64,000 bases of DNA from contig WSXX01000020.1 in NCBI GenBank assembly GCA_009773515.1, forward strand, positions 1 to 64,000, given 5' to 3'. Made by a program: the position numbers and the translations under genes. The stretch comes from Bacteroidota bacterium (GTDB taxonomy: Bacteria; Bacteroidota; Bacteroidia; Bacteroidales; Lentimicrobiaceae). The notes under the pieces are model-generated. The model was not told the origin of the DNA and did no database searches. It saw nothing but the letters and a program-made list of their open reading frames with translations. Each line of letters begins with the position of its first letter. Position 1 is the first letter of the stretch. Of this stretch, positions 8,962 to 18,307 are shown in pieces.

Positions 8962-9445
8962 AGTGCTTTCTTCTGAATGGTTTATGTATTTTCTTTTGAA
9001 ACTATTAACAATATCTTTACATTTTTTGTTTTCGGCTGGTTTAAGAATATTTGTTTGTTTTAACAGAAATGTTCAACAAGAAAGAATTTCGGAGGTTGGA
9101 TTTGTCTGATGACCTTAATATTTATGTCCTGATTTTAATCTGAAGCAGGAGACTATATCCGAACACTGATCTGCAGCCAAATCTCTGCAATCGATTGCTG
9201 AAATGCCCGCCGGCAGTCTCTTCACTCAATTTTTGCAGTGCCGTTTTATTGATGATTTTTCCCGTTTTATGCCCTGATGCAGGGTTCCGGCAGTTTTCCT
9301 TAATTAAACTCATTATAAATTAGGTCATAAGGTGCTATAAGCATTCTTAAATTGGAGAAATCATCCTTTAAAATCAGTAATTTTGCACTGCTTTTCAATA
9401 AAAAATGCGAGTAATTGTTAATGAGCGTTTTAAATCAAAACTGAT
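8962..9445. other. Intergenic region between divergent genes, 484 bp
   Basis: Only the PFOR promoter box near 9378 was recognised. A 63-codon minus-strand frame (9122-9313) has no family resemblance and is judged chance. No hairpin or RNA motif stands out. Confidence 0.5.
9378..9385 (+). promoter_or_regulatory. Promoter -7 box for the PFOR gene
   Basis: TAATTTTG matches TAnnTTTG, 60 bp before the ATG at 9446. A TTGG at 9352-9355 may be the -33 element. Confidence 0.5.
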
Positions 9446-12400
9446 ATGACAAAAAAGAAAAATTTTGTTACCTGCGACGGAAACTATGCTGCCGCGCACG
9501 TTGCATACATGTTCAGCGAAGTAGCAGCTATCTATCCCATTACGCCTTCGTCAACTATGGCAGAGTATGTGGATGAATGGGCTGCACATGGGCGGAAAAA
9601 TATTTTTGGTGAAACCGTTAAGGTAGCCGAAATGCAATCAGAAGCCGGAGCTGCCGGTGCAGTTCACGGATCGCTTCAGGCCGGAGCTCTCACAACCACC
9701 TACACTGCATCGCAGGGTTTGTTGCTGATGATTCCGAATATGTACAAGATTTCCGGAGAGTTGCTTCCCGGAGTTTTCCATGTTTCAGCCCGCAGCCTTG
9801 CCGCTCAGGCCCTTTCAATTTTTGGTGATCACTCTGATGTTTATTCCACACGCCAAACCGGTTTTGCTATGCTTGCAACCGGCAGTGTTCAGGAAATTTT
9901 AGATATTGCTGGTGTTGCTCACCTTGCTTCAATCAAATCAAGGGTTCCTTTCCTTCATTTCTTTGATGGTTTCCGTACCTCTCATGAAATTCAGAAAGCT
10001 GAAGCTCTAACAACTGAAGATCTGGCTGCTTTGCTCGACTGGGATGCTTTGAAAGCTTTCCGCGAACGCGCACTCAATCCTGAACATCCTGTAACTCGTG
10101 GTACTGCACAAAATCCTGATATTTACTTCCAGTCACGTGAAGCCGCTAACAGTTTCTACGATGTGCTTCCTGATATCGTGGAAGATTACATGCAGGAGAT
10201 TACAAAACTTACCGGCCGCGTTTATCATCCTTTTACCTATTATGGTGCTCCTGATGCTGAAAACGTGCTGATTGCAATGGGTTCAATAACTGACACCATT
10301 AAAGAAGTAGTTGATCATCTCAATGCACAAGGCGAAAAAACCGGATTGGTTTCTGTTCACCTTTACAGACCATTCTCAGCCAAATATTTCTTCAATGTGA
10401 TGCCAAAGTCGGCAAAACGCGTTTGTGTGCTTGATCGCACCAAAGAGATTGGCGCCAACGGAGAACCCTTGTACCTCGATATTAAAGATTTGTTCTACGA
10501 CAAAGCTGAAAAACCAATTATTGTTGGTGGACGTTATGGTCTCAGTTCAAAAGATACCACACCTGCAATGATTGTTTCAGTTTTCAACAACCTGAAAAGT
10601 GCTGAACCTAAAAATCGTTTCACGGTTGGTATAGTTGACGATGTAACTTTCCTTTCGCTTCCTTTGATTCCTGAAATCAACCTCGCTCCGAAAAGTACTT
10701 TCCAGGGGAAATTCTACGGAATCGGTGCCGATGGAACTGTTGGAGCAAACAAGAATTCAATCAAAATTATTGGTGAAACTACAGATAAATACTGCCAGGC
10801 ATATTTTGCTTACGATTCCAAGAAATCAGGCGGTGTTACCACTTCACACCTTCGTTTCGGCGATACGCCCATCCGTTCACCTTATCTGGTAAATACACCT
10901 GACTTTGTTGCCTGCCACGTTCCTGCTTATCTCGATAAGTATGATATGCTGAAAGGTCTCAAAAAAGGCGGAACCTTCCTGCTGAACAGCATCTGGGATG
11001 TGGAAGAAACCAAGAAACATATACCCGATCACATGAAGCGCTTTATGGCTGATAATGAGATTAATTTCTACATCATCAACGCCACTATGATTGCCGAAGA
11101 AATCGGACTTGGAGGACGTACCAACACCATTATGCAGGCTTCATTCTTCCGCATTTCTGAGGTTATTCCTTACGAAATGGCTGTTGATTACATGAAGAAA
11201 GCCATTGTTAAAGATTTTGGCCGCAAAGGTGAAGAGATTGTAAAAATGAACCATGCTGCGATTGATCGCGGTGGTGAAGTCATCAAAATTGAGATTCCAG
11301 CCGATTGGAAAAAATTAGTGCCACATAAGGGTGGAATTGAGCTGGATGTGCCCGATTTCATTAAAAATGTGGTTATGCCGATCAATGCCATGAAAGGCGA
11401 TGACCTTCCGGTTAGTGCTTTCCTTGGCCGCGAAGACGGAACTTTCCCCGCAGGAACCACAGCATACGAAAAACGCGGTATTGCAGTTCACGTTCCCAAA
11501 TGGATTTCCGAAAACTGTATCCAGTGTAATCAGTGTGCTTACGTTTGCCCTCACGCCTGTATTCGTCCGTTCCTTATTGATGAGAACGAAATGAAGGCAC
11601 TGCCTGATGGCATTGCTACACTGAAAGCTGTTCCAAAAACCTTCGAAGGACTACAATTCCGTATTCAGCTGAGCCCGCTTGATTGTACCGGTTGCGGAAA
11701 CTGTGTGGATGTATGTCCGGCAAAAACAAAAGCACTTGAACTTGAGCCTCTCGAAAGCCAGATGGATCAGGATAATCTCTGGAATATCGTTTCAAAAACC
11801 GTTACTTACAAAGATACCATCGTAAACAAAGAACAGAATGTAAAGAACAGTCAGTTTGCACAACCTCTGTTTGAGTTTTCGGGAGCTTGTACCGGTTGCG
11901 GTGAAACTCCATACATTAAGTTGATCACCCAGCTATACGGCGACAGAATGATGGTTGCCAATGCAACAGGGTGTTCATCAATTTACGGAGGTTCTGCACC
12001 TTCAACTCCATATACAGTTAATGCAAAAGGAGAAGGTCCTGCTTGGGCGAATTCACTTTTTGAAGATAACGCAGAATATGGTTTTGGAATGGCTACCGGA
12101 GTTTCCAAACTTCGCGAACGCATTGCCCTTCGCATGGGTATTATCATAAATGGTGAATACAACGCTGATCTGAAAGCTGCTTGTCAGGAATGGATTGCCG
12201 GCATGAACAATGCTGCACTGTCGCGCGAAGCCTCTGTAAATGTACTTTCACTCCTCGAAAAAGAGACCTCAGATGTTGCAAAAGAACTGCTTGCACTTAA
12301 ACAGTATTTCGTTAAGAAATCAGTTTGGATGTTTGGTGGTGATGGCTGGGCTTATGATATCGGATACGGTGGATTGGATCACGTAATTGCCTCAGGTGAA

Positions 12401-12982
12401 GATGTGAATATACTGGTAATGGATACCGAAGTTTACTCCAATACCGGTGGACAGGCATCCAAATCTACTCCGGTAGGTGCTGTAGCCAAGTTTGCTGCCA
12501 GTGGCAAGAAAGTTCGCAAAAAAGACCTCGGAATGATGGCCATGAGTTATGGTTATGTATATGTTGCTCAGGTTGCTATGGGTGCAAATCAGACTCAGTA
12601 TCTGAAAGCACTTCGCGAAGCAGAAGCTTATCCCGGACCATCACTTATTATTGCCTACTCTCCATGCATCAATCACGGCATCAAGGCAGGAATGGGTAAA
12701 ACAAATGAACAGCAGATTCATGCAGTGGAAGCAGGTTACTGGTCAATGTATCGCTACAACCCAATGCTCGAGGATGAAGGAAAAAATCCATTCCAACTCG
12801 ATTCCAAAGAACCTGATTTCAATAAATTCCAGGCATTCCTTGATTCAGAGGTTCGTTATACCACGCTTAAAAAATCATTCCCGAAAGAAGCAGGTGAATT
12901 GTTTGCCGCTGCCGAAGAGAATGCAAAATGGCGTTACTACAGCTATCGCAGGATGGCAGATATGGACTTTACAAAGAAATAA
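9446..12982 (+). CDS. nifJ: Pyruvate:ferredoxin (flavodoxin) oxidoreductase
   Basis: A 1178-residue single-chain PFOR, the usual length. It oxidises pyruvate and CoA to acetyl-CoA, CO2 and reduced ferredoxin in the cytoplasm. Domain I begins with the pyrimidine-binding motif AIYPITPSSTMAEYVDEWA; the gamma domain lies in the middle; two ferredoxin motifs follow, CIQCNQCAYVCPHAC (about residues 691-705) and CTGCGNCVDVCP (about 747-758). The proximal cluster and TPP site are in the last third: ACTGCGETPYI, GGDGWAYDIGYGGLDH (about 965-980) and DTEVYSNTGGQASKSTPVG. This central enzyme indicates anaerobic pyruvate metabolism. It is monocistronic and ends in a strong terminator. Confidence 0.97.
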   Translation: MTKKKNFVTCDGNYAAAHVAYMFSEVAAIYPITPSSTMAEYVDEWAAHGRKNIFGETVKVAEMQSEAGAAGAVHGSLQAGALTTTYTASQGLLLMIPNMYKISGELLPGVFHVSARSLAAQALSIFGDHSDVYSTRQTGFAMLATGSVQEILDIAGVAHLASIKSRVPFLHFFDGFRTSHEIQKAEALTTEDLAALLDWDALKAFRERALNPEHPVTRGTAQNPDIYFQSREAANSFYDVLPDIVEDYMQEITKLTGRVYHPFTYYGAPDAENVLIAMGSITDTIKEVVDHLNAQGEKTGLVSVHLYRPFSAKYFFNVMPKSAKRVCVLDRTKEIGANGEPLYLDIKDLFYDKAEKPIIVGGRYGLSSKDTTPAMIVSVFNNLKSAEPKNRFTVGIVDDVTFLSLPLIPEINLAPKSTFQGKFYGIGADGTVGANKNSIKIIGETTDKYCQAYFAYDSKKSGGVTTSHLRFGDTPIRSPYLVNTPDFVACHVPAYLDKYDMLKGLKKGGTFLLNSIWDVEETKKHIPDHMKRFMADNEINFYIINATMIAEEIGLGGRTNTIMQASFFRISEVIPYEMAVDYMKKAIVKDFGRKGEEIVKMNHAAIDRGGEVIKIEIPADWKKLVPHKGGIELDVPDFIKNVVMPINAMKGDDLPVSAFLGREDGTFPAGTTAYEKRGIAVHVPKWISENCIQCNQCAYVCPHACIRPFLIDENEMKALPDGIATLKAVPKTFEGLQFRIQLSPLDCTGCGNCVDVCPAKTKALELEPLESQMDQDNLWNIVSKTVTYKDTIVNKEQNVKNSQFAQPLFEFSGACTGCGETPYIKLITQLYGDRMMVANATGCSSIYGGSAPSTPYTVNAKGEGPAWANSLFEDNAEYGFGMATGVSKLRERIALRMGIIINGEYNADLKAACQEWIAGMNNAALSREASVNVLSLLEKETSDVAKELLALKQYFVKKSVWMFGGDGWAYDIGYGGLDHVIASGEDVNILVMDTEVYSNTGGQASKSTPVGAVAKFAASGKKVRKKDLGMMAMSYGYVYVAQVAMGANQTQYLKALREAEAYPGPSLIIAYSPCINHGIKAGMGKTNEQQIHAVEAGYWSMYRYNPMLEDEGKNPFQLDSKEPDFNKFQAFLDSEVRYTTLKKSFPKEAGELFAAAEENAKWRYYSYRRMADMDFTKK

Positions 12983-13012
12983 TTTGCAGAGTCTTGCAAT
13001 AGAGTTAATTTT

Positions 13013-13044
13013 GAGCCGGGAATTTTCCCGGCTCTTATTTTTTA
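13013..13044 (+). terminator. Terminator of the PFOR gene
   Basis: The stem gagccggga / tcccggctc is followed by ttattttttat, 30 bp after the PFOR stop and just before the next gene. Confidence 0.9.
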
Positions 13045-13048
13045 TGCC

Positions 13049-13909
13049 ATGAAAAAGTATTTTTTGCCCTTAATGTTGGTTTTTGCTGTTGCAATTTCAT
13101 CATGCTGTCGAGATAAAGAAACAAAAACAGTTGAATCAGGTGATCAATCCGTAAAAGATTCTGCCGTTTCAAACTACGACTCTGCTTTCAGAGAATTTGT
13201 AAAAAATGAGCATATGGTGCTGGCAACACTCTATCAGCAAACTGCTGCCGAATACAGGGCATTATGTTATCAGGCATTCAACATCGGAAAATTTATGTTA
13301 GATGCCGATCTTAACGACAAATCGGTAGATAAACACCGCATCATTGTGCTTGATGTTGATGAAACCGTGCTCGACAACAGCCCCTTTCAGGCAAAGTCTG
13401 TGCTTGAAAGCACCTCTTATCCTGTGAACTGGGACAAATGGTGTAACCTGGCCAATGCAGAGCCACTTCCCGGCGCTCTTGAATTTCTAAACTATGCCCG
13501 GGCCAACGGCGTGAGCATTTTTTATATCACCAACAGAAAAGATTACCTGAAAGAGGTAACCATTAAAAATCTTGCTTATATGGGTTTTCCGCATGCTGAT
13601 GCAGAGCACGTTATCACACGTTCAGCAGAAAGCAGCAAAGAAGGTCGCCGGCAGGAACTGCTTAAAAAATATCATATTTCACTCCTTTTCGGCGATAACC
13701 TGAATGATTTTGCCGATAATTTTGAAGGCAGAAATGTTAAGTCACGATTTAATGCCGTTGATCAGGTAAGCAAACAATTTGGCCGCAAATTCATTGTTTT
13801 GCCTAATGCAATGTATGGTGACTGGGAAAGTGCACTTTACGATTACAGCTCTAAAGTAAATGATTCAGTGAAATTTGAGATGCGCAGAAAAGCGCTTAAA
13901 TCGTTTTAA
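13049..13909 (+). CDS. 5'-nucleotidase, lipoprotein e(P4) family
   Basis: A 286-residue acid phosphatase/nucleotidase. The N-terminal hydrophobic segment ends in AISSCC, a lipobox with the modified cysteine at C19 or C20, so it is a membrane-anchored lipoprotein. The HAD-type catalytic motif is VLDVDETVLDN (D102 and D104); motif II is FYITNR and the acidic motif IV is FGDNLNDF. Members dephosphorylate nucleotides outside the inner membrane for nucleoside uptake; in Haemophilus P4 this serves NAD scavenging. It starts directly after the PFOR terminator, and its stop overlaps that of the convergent cyclo-ligase gene by 4 bp. Confidence 0.9.
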   Translation: MKKYFLPLMLVFAVAISSCCRDKETKTVESGDQSVKDSAVSNYDSAFREFVKNEHMVLATLYQQTAAEYRALCYQAFNIGKFMLDADLNDKSVDKHRIIVLDVDETVLDNSPFQAKSVLESTSYPVNWDKWCNLANAEPLPGALEFLNYARANGVSIFYITNRKDYLKEVTIKNLAYMGFPHADAEHVITRSAESSKEGRRQELLKKYHISLLFGDNLNDFADNFEGRNVKSRFNAVDQVSKQFGRKFIVLPNAMYGDWESALYDYSSKVNDSVKFEMRRKALKSF

Positions 13910-14451
13910 TCAGTGATTACGATGTCCATGCTGATGTCATTTTCATCGGAAGGAACCTCGTCAACCAGCTGAAAATCAAAACAAATTCCACATTTGTAAG
14001 CAGTCAGATTTCTTAGGAATTTGTCATAATAAGCTTTTCCCCTGCCCATGCGGTTGTTATTCCGGTCAAATGCCACACCGGGAACAATCACGAAGTCAAT
14101 GAGCTCATATTCAGTAAATTCCGGGCCATCTGGTTCAGGAATGCCATACAAATCGCCTGAAATCAGATGGTTATCGTTTTCGTATTTCTTGATCAGCATT
14201 GTATCTCCATTCACAGAGGGAAGCAGAAGGTGCTTACGCTGTGACCACGTTCTTATAAAATCATGGGTATAGACTTCCCCCTCGATTGACCAATAGGCAA
14301 GAATAATTTCTGCTTTCTGATATTCCGGCAATAACTCAATTTTCGACAAAATATTCGCCGAAGCAGAAAAATACTCTTCTTTGCTTTGTAAAGCTTTTCT
14401 TTTCTTTATTTCCTGCCTTAGCAGCTTTTTATGATAGAATAGGTCTTCCAT
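13906..14451 (-). CDS. 5-formyltetrahydrofolate cyclo-ligase
   Basis: A 181-residue protein that uses ATP to close 5-formyl-THF to 5,10-methenyl-THF. The N-terminus KKLLRQEIKKRKALQS is the basic helix of the family. The substrate region YGIPEPDG and the signature PGVAFDRNNNRMGRGKAYYDKFL (glycine-rich loop GRGKAYYD) are complete. The length is normal. The last codons overlap the convergent e(P4) gene by 4 bp, with no separate terminator between them. Confidence 0.93.
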   Translation of the reverse strand: MEDLFYHKKLLRQEIKKRKALQSKEEYFSASANILSKIELLPEYQKAEIILAYWSIEGEVYTHDFIRTWSQRKHLLLPSVNGDTMLIKKYENDNHLISGDLYGIPEPDGPEFTEYELIDFVIVPGVAFDRNNNRMGRGKAYYDKFLRNLTAYKCGICFDFQLVDEVPSDENDISMDIVITD

Positions 14452-14490
14452 TGGTAAACTGTATTTGTCTTTCTGATAACCTGTTTAAAC

Positions 14491-14530
14491 TTAAATCCCG
14501 CCAGACGTTTACCGTTCCGGCGGGATTTAA
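14491..14530 (-). terminator. Hairpin after sppA
   Basis: A perfect 12-bp stem ttaaatcccgcc / ggcgggatttaa, 18 bp after the sppA stop on the minus strand. The T-tract is weak. Confidence 0.65.
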
Positions 14531-14548
14531 TAAGCATGTTTCAGCTGT

Positions 14549-16318
14549 TTAATATATGTTTATGATAAATGGTAGTCTGGCCTGAACGCCTTCCATTTCG
14601 GCAAGAGCCTTAACCTCAGAAAAATATGAATACAATGCACCAAGTTCTTTTTTGAGTCTGTTTTCTGATGGATTCCCCTGCAGTTCATCCATAAGTTGTG
14701 TGAAAGGATCTTTTTGCTCTGGCAAAGATGTGGTTCTGTATTCTTCAAGATTCGCAAGTGTAGCAGCTACCTGAATTGCTTCTTTCAAACCTCCGAGGTT
14801 GTCAACCAAGCCGTTGGCTTTGCCTTCAGCTCCACTCCATACCCTGCCTTGTCCCAGATTGTCAACTACCTCAGTTGTCATCTTTCTGCCTTCCGAAACA
14901 TGTCCAACAAACACATCATAAATGCGTTCAACGCTGTTGGTCATAATTTTTTCTTCGTATGGGGTCATTGGTCGGGTAACTGAGATATAATCAGCGTGAT
15001 CGTTGGTCATAACCCTGTCGATGGTTATACCCATTTTATTCTTAAGCAGGTTGCTGAAATCAGGAATAACCCCGAATACCCCGATTGATCCTGTAAGGGT
15101 TGTTGGATTGGCAATAATGGTATCTGCAGCACAGGCAATATAATAACCACCCGAAGCAGCATAGTCACCCATTGAGGCAACCACAGGTTTAGTTTCGCGG
15201 GCCAGTTTTATTTCGCGTAGAATTACATCAGAAGCCAGTGCGCTTCCGCCAGGCGAGTTAACTCTGAAAACAATTGCTTTAACCGAGCTGTCATTTCTGG
15301 CTTTTCTGATTGCTTTTGAAATCCTTTCAGACCCGATTGAATTCTCATTGCCATCACCGCCGCCAATGGTTCCTGAAGCATAAATTACAGCAATCTTGTC
15401 CTTTGAACGGTTAACATTGCTTGTCGCTGGTGAATCTTTGTACTTCGAAAGACCGATAAATTCAATTTTATGATCTTTCTCTTTTTCAAGTTTCTCTCTG
15501 ATCAGGTCAAGAAGCTGATCTTTGTAAATAATCTGGTCAGCGAAATTATATTTTGCCGCATCTTCAGGAGTTTGAATAAGCAGAGAGTCAGCAATCAGGT
15601 TCAGGTTTTCAACGGAAATGTTTCGCTGTTTGCTGATTCCAGCCAGAACATGGTTCCATATCGAACTGATGTAGGATAAGGTCTGCTCTTTGTTGGCCTC
15701 GCTCATTTTGTCACTGATCAAAGGTTCAATCGCACTTTTGTATTTTCCATGTCTGATGATCTGTGCGTTGATATCCAATTTGCCGAGCAATCCTTTAAAG
15801 AAGGTTATTTCCGCAGCCATTCCTCTGAAATCAATCATTCCTTCAGGGTTCAGGCATATTTCATCAGAAACTGTTGCCAGATAATAAGCTTTTTGAGAGT
15901 ACATTTCGCTGTACGAAATAATGAACTTACCTGATTCCTTGAATTTCAGTAAGGCATTTCTTACTTCTTCAACTGTAGCCATTCCTGAGCCTACCTGGCT
16001 AAGATTCAGAAAAATACCGTTTATATTGTCATCTGTTGCTGCTTTTTCAATCAGTTCAATGGTTTCAAGAAGTCCTGGAACCTTGTTTGCTGAGAAAAGT
16101 GTTGTTTCGCTGAAACTGAAAGGACTGTCGGTGCTGCGTTCAGGTATTGCTTCTTCAAGAGTAAGCAATAATACACTGCCAGGCTTTACCACTACTTCTT
16201 CTTTGCCGGCAAGTGCTATAATTCCTGCAAGCACTATGAATGCAAAAATTCCCATAATCAGCATGGTAAGGAAAAAACCGACCATCGATGCCAGCATAAA
16301 TTTAAAAAATTGTCTCAT
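14549..16318 (-). CDS. sppA: Signal peptide peptidase SppA, 67-kDa type
   Basis: A 589-residue tandem-domain serine protease that cleaves released signal peptides in the membrane. One N-terminal transmembrane helix (about residues 8-37) is followed by two ClpP-like halves. The catalytic lysine lies in the first half (RHGKYKSAIEPL, K194) and the serine in the second (MGDYAASGGYYIA, S389), the same split as the E. coli K209/S409 dyad. NSPGGSALASD is the oxyanion region. The length fits the long form. It is monocistronic, with a -7 box 26 bp before the start. Confidence 0.95.
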   Translation of the reverse strand: MRQFFKFMLASMVGFFLTMLIMGIFAFIVLAGIIALAGKEEVVVKPGSVLLLTLEEAIPERSTDSPFSFSETTLFSANKVPGLLETIELIEKAATDDNINGIFLNLSQVGSGMATVEEVRNALLKFKESGKFIISYSEMYSQKAYYLATVSDEICLNPEGMIDFRGMAAEITFFKGLLGKLDINAQIIRHGKYKSAIEPLISDKMSEANKEQTLSYISSIWNHVLAGISKQRNISVENLNLIADSLLIQTPEDAAKYNFADQIIYKDQLLDLIREKLEKEKDHKIEFIGLSKYKDSPATSNVNRSKDKIAVIYASGTIGGGDGNENSIGSERISKAIRKARNDSSVKAIVFRVNSPGGSALASDVILREIKLARETKPVVASMGDYAASGGYYIACAADTIIANPTTLTGSIGVFGVIPDFSNLLKNKMGITIDRVMTNDHADYISVTRPMTPYEEKIMTNSVERIYDVFVGHVSEGRKMTTEVVDNLGQGRVWSGAEGKANGLVDNLGGLKEAIQVAATLANLEEYRTTSLPEQKDPFTQLMDELQGNPSENRLKKELGALYSYFSEVKALAEMEGVQARLPFIINIY

Positions 16319-16343
16319 TTTTGTCGTTTTTTATTTGTTAAAG

Positions 16344-16351
16344 CAAAGGTA
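16344..16351 (-). promoter_or_regulatory. Promoter -7 box for sppA
   Basis: On the minus strand TACCTTTG matches TAnnTTTG, 26 bp before the sppA ATG at 16318. Confidence 0.5.
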
Positions 16352-16532
16352 GAAGTTTTTATTTCAGATTTGGTCTCATTCCTGATTTAGAAAAAATAAG
16401 ACCTCAAATCTGGTGTTCGACGCAATATTTCCGGTTTAGTTACAGGATTTTTGCATTAAGACATCAATCTGCCCGAAGTGAAATGAGTAAAAGTTAATTG
16501 AATGACTTCATTCCGAAAGAATATCGGTGACT

Positions 16533-16619
16533 CGCTGAAAGACAGGGCTTGACTTGGTTTTACCTTGTTTTTGCATAACATTTGCTTCAATTTGTCAAAC
16601 CCTGACTTGCGGATTTCAG
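16533..16619. repeat. Dispersed palindromic intergenic repeat, copy A
   Basis: An about 87-bp element bounded by ctgaaagacagggcttgact and tcaaaccctgacttgcgg, which are imperfect inverted copies of each other (cagggcttga / tcaaaccctg). Related copies lie at 29751-29840 (opposite strand) and 41846-41905. It contains no gene and lies between sppA and folK. Confidence 0.75.
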
Positions 16620-16669
16620 AAGAATGTTTTAAAAACAACATTCAGTTTTTTTTCTTTCCATAAGCTGAT

Positions 16670-16677
16670 TACTTTTG
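16670..16677 (+). promoter_or_regulatory. Promoter -7 box for the folK operon
   Basis: TACTTTTG matches TAnnTTTG and lies 21 bp before the folK ATG at 16699. Its position just inside the longer open frame argues against a start at 16675. Confidence 0.5.
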
Positions 16678-16698
16678 TGCTCATTCATAATAAGGAAG

Positions 16699-17193
16699 AT
16701 GGAACGTGTCTGTTTAATGTTAGGAAGCAACCTCGGAGATCGTATTTCGCTGATCAACAAGGCTATTAAATTAATTGAAGAGAATGTCGGCGTGAATTTG
16801 AAAACATCGCCGGTCTTTTTAACTGCTCCCTGGGGTACAGATAATTCCTTACCATATCTTAATCTTGCACTGAGCCTTTCAACTGATAAAAATGCGGAAG
16901 CAGTTTTAACGCAGATTCTTTCTATCGAGAAAGAGCTCGGCAGGAGCAGGGATGGAAGTTTGAATGCTCCCCGGACAATTGATATTGACATTGTCTTTTA
17001 TGGAAAACAGATTTTAAATACAGAGAACCTGACACTTCCTCATCCGCGTATGCATCTGAGACGGTTTGTTTTGCAGCCGCTTTTTGAAATTGAGCCCGAT
17101 TTTATTCACCCGGTTTTGAATCTGTCAGTTGCTGAATTATTAAATAGCTGTACTGACAATCTGGCTGTCAGCCTTCTGGAGTTTTCTTCTTAA
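16699..17193 (+). CDS. folK: 2-amino-4-hydroxy-6-hydroxymethyldihydropteridine diphosphokinase
   Basis: A 164-residue HPPK that transfers pyrophosphate from ATP to the pterin in folate synthesis. Visible signatures are LGSNLGDRISLINKAI at the N-terminus, the PVFLTAPWGT loop, LNLALSLST, and GRSRDGSLNAPRTIDIDIVF with the metal-binding DxD and LPHPRMHLRRFVL. I place the start at ATG 16699 because the family begins a few residues before LGSNLG, and because a -7 promoter box covers the earlier in-frame ATG at 16675. A short aaggaag precedes it. The deoxynucleoside kinase gene follows after 13 bp, so both form an operon. Confidence 0.94.
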   Translation: MERVCLMLGSNLGDRISLINKAIKLIEENVGVNLKTSPVFLTAPWGTDNSLPYLNLALSLSTDKNAEAVLTQILSIEKELGRSRDGSLNAPRTIDIDIVFYGKQILNTENLTLPHPRMHLRRFVLQPLFEIEPDFIHPVLNLSVAELLNSCTDNLAVSLLEFSS

Positions 17194-17206
17194 AGAATGT
17201 AAATAA

Positions 17207-17845
17207 ATGAATTACAATTATATAGCCATTGAGGGAACAATAGGGGCAGGAAAAACATCACTTGCCATGATGCTTGCCGAAGAATTTAATGCCCGTTTGA
17301 TTCCTGAACAGTTTGAAGACAATGACTTCCTGCCTAAGTTTTACAAGGATCCCTCAAAATATGCTTTTCCTCTGGAATTATCTTTTCTGGCCAGTAGGTT
17401 TCAGCAGCTCAAGAACGAACTTTCTGTAAACGATTTATTTAAGTCGTTTACAATCTCCGATTATTTTATCAATAAATCATTGATTTTTGCCCGGCAAACG
17501 CTTGCAGATGATGAATATGCGCTTTATTCAAAGTTGTTCAGTATTATAAATCTTTCACTTCCACGTCCTGATTTGCTGGTTTACCTTTACTTGTCAGTTG
17601 ATCAACTCAGGTCTAATATTCTAAAGCGTGGCCGGCCTTACGAACTCGATATAAAAAATGAATATCTGACTAAGATACAAAGCGGATATTTTGAGTATAT
17701 CAGGCAACAAACCGATACACGGATATTAATCATTGATACCAGTAAACTGGATTTCGTCTCTGATCCTTTACACTATAAGTTGATTAAAAGTATTATCATG
17801 AGGGAATATCCGGTTGGAACCCATACCATAGATCCGTTTATATAA
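17207..17845 (+). CDS. Deoxynucleoside kinase
   Basis: A 212-residue kinase of the dCK/dGK/TK2-type family, salvaging deoxynucleosides with ATP. The P-loop GTIGAGKTS is at residues 10-18; PEQFEDNDFLPKFYKD follows the substrate site; a DRY-like motif is replaced by ISDYFINKSLIFA (Asp-Tyr region); and LKRGRPYEL is the arginine-rich LID. The base preference (dA, dG or dC) cannot be told. The link to folK 13 bp upstream is common in Bacteroidota and suggests coordinated nucleotide and folate supply. Confidence 0.9.
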   Translation: MNYNYIAIEGTIGAGKTSLAMMLAEEFNARLIPEQFEDNDFLPKFYKDPSKYAFPLELSFLASRFQQLKNELSVNDLFKSFTISDYFINKSLIFARQTLADDEYALYSKLFSIINLSLPRPDLLVYLYLSVDQLRSNILKRGRPYELDIKNEYLTKIQSGYFEYIRQQTDTRILIIDTSKLDFVSDPLHYKLIKSIIMREYPVGTHTIDPFI

Positions 17846-18010
17846 CTGGTAATGTAATTAGACCTGTTCCTTTAATGGCTGAAGTGACTATGTTGAAAGT
17901 TTATTTTTCTCAATCATTGTTGTCCGGGGAAAGTTTCGAATATTATTACAAATGATTGATATTGACTCTCTTTGACTGAAGTTGTAGAACAATACCTTAC
18001 TTTATAAAAT

Positions 18011-18120
18011 TTGCCACCAAAACACGAAATCACCAAAATTCACCAATTTAATTTATTCATTTTGTGTAATTTGGAGTTTTGGAGACACTTCGGCAGGCTC
18101 AGTGCATCGTTTGGTGGCAA
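18011..18120. repeat. 110-bp element with perfect 10-bp inverted ends
   Basis: The ends ttgccaccaa (18011-18020) and ttggtggcaa (18111-18120) are exact reverse complements. Inside are caccaaaattcaccaa and cacttcggcaggctcagtgc (18086-18105), which resembles intergenic repeats I recall from other Bacteroidota genomes. No coding potential. Confidence 0.7.
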
Positions 18121-18205
18121 GGAAATTTTCAATTTTCTCCGGACAATAGTGTTTCTCAATATAAAGTAAATGCCAATTTATAATCATTCTCGCTGACAAT
18201 TGCAT

Positions 18206-18213
18206 TATATTTG
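18206..18213 (+). promoter_or_regulatory. Promoter -7 box for the histidine kinase gene
   Basis: TATATTTG matches TAnnTTTG, about 95 bp before the preferred ATG at 18308. No clear -33 element. Confidence 0.4.
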
Positions 18214-18307
18214 TACAGTAAAGTGCGTCTGATTGGTGGCTATTGCTTTCTGTTCCGGCTTTCAGAATTTATTCTACTCCATTCTCACCTCACACTTAAT
18301 TTCGAAA

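Larger units (their letters stand above)
17846..18307. other. Intergenic region with repeat element, 462 bp
   Basis: It contains the 110-bp inverted-repeat element at 18011-18120 and a -7 promoter box at 18206-18213. No gene-like frame was seen. Confidence 0.55.

Noticed and set aside
9122-9313. 63-codon minus-strand frame before the PFOR gene
   Set aside because: No family resemblance, no promoter box, and composition like the noncoding spacer.
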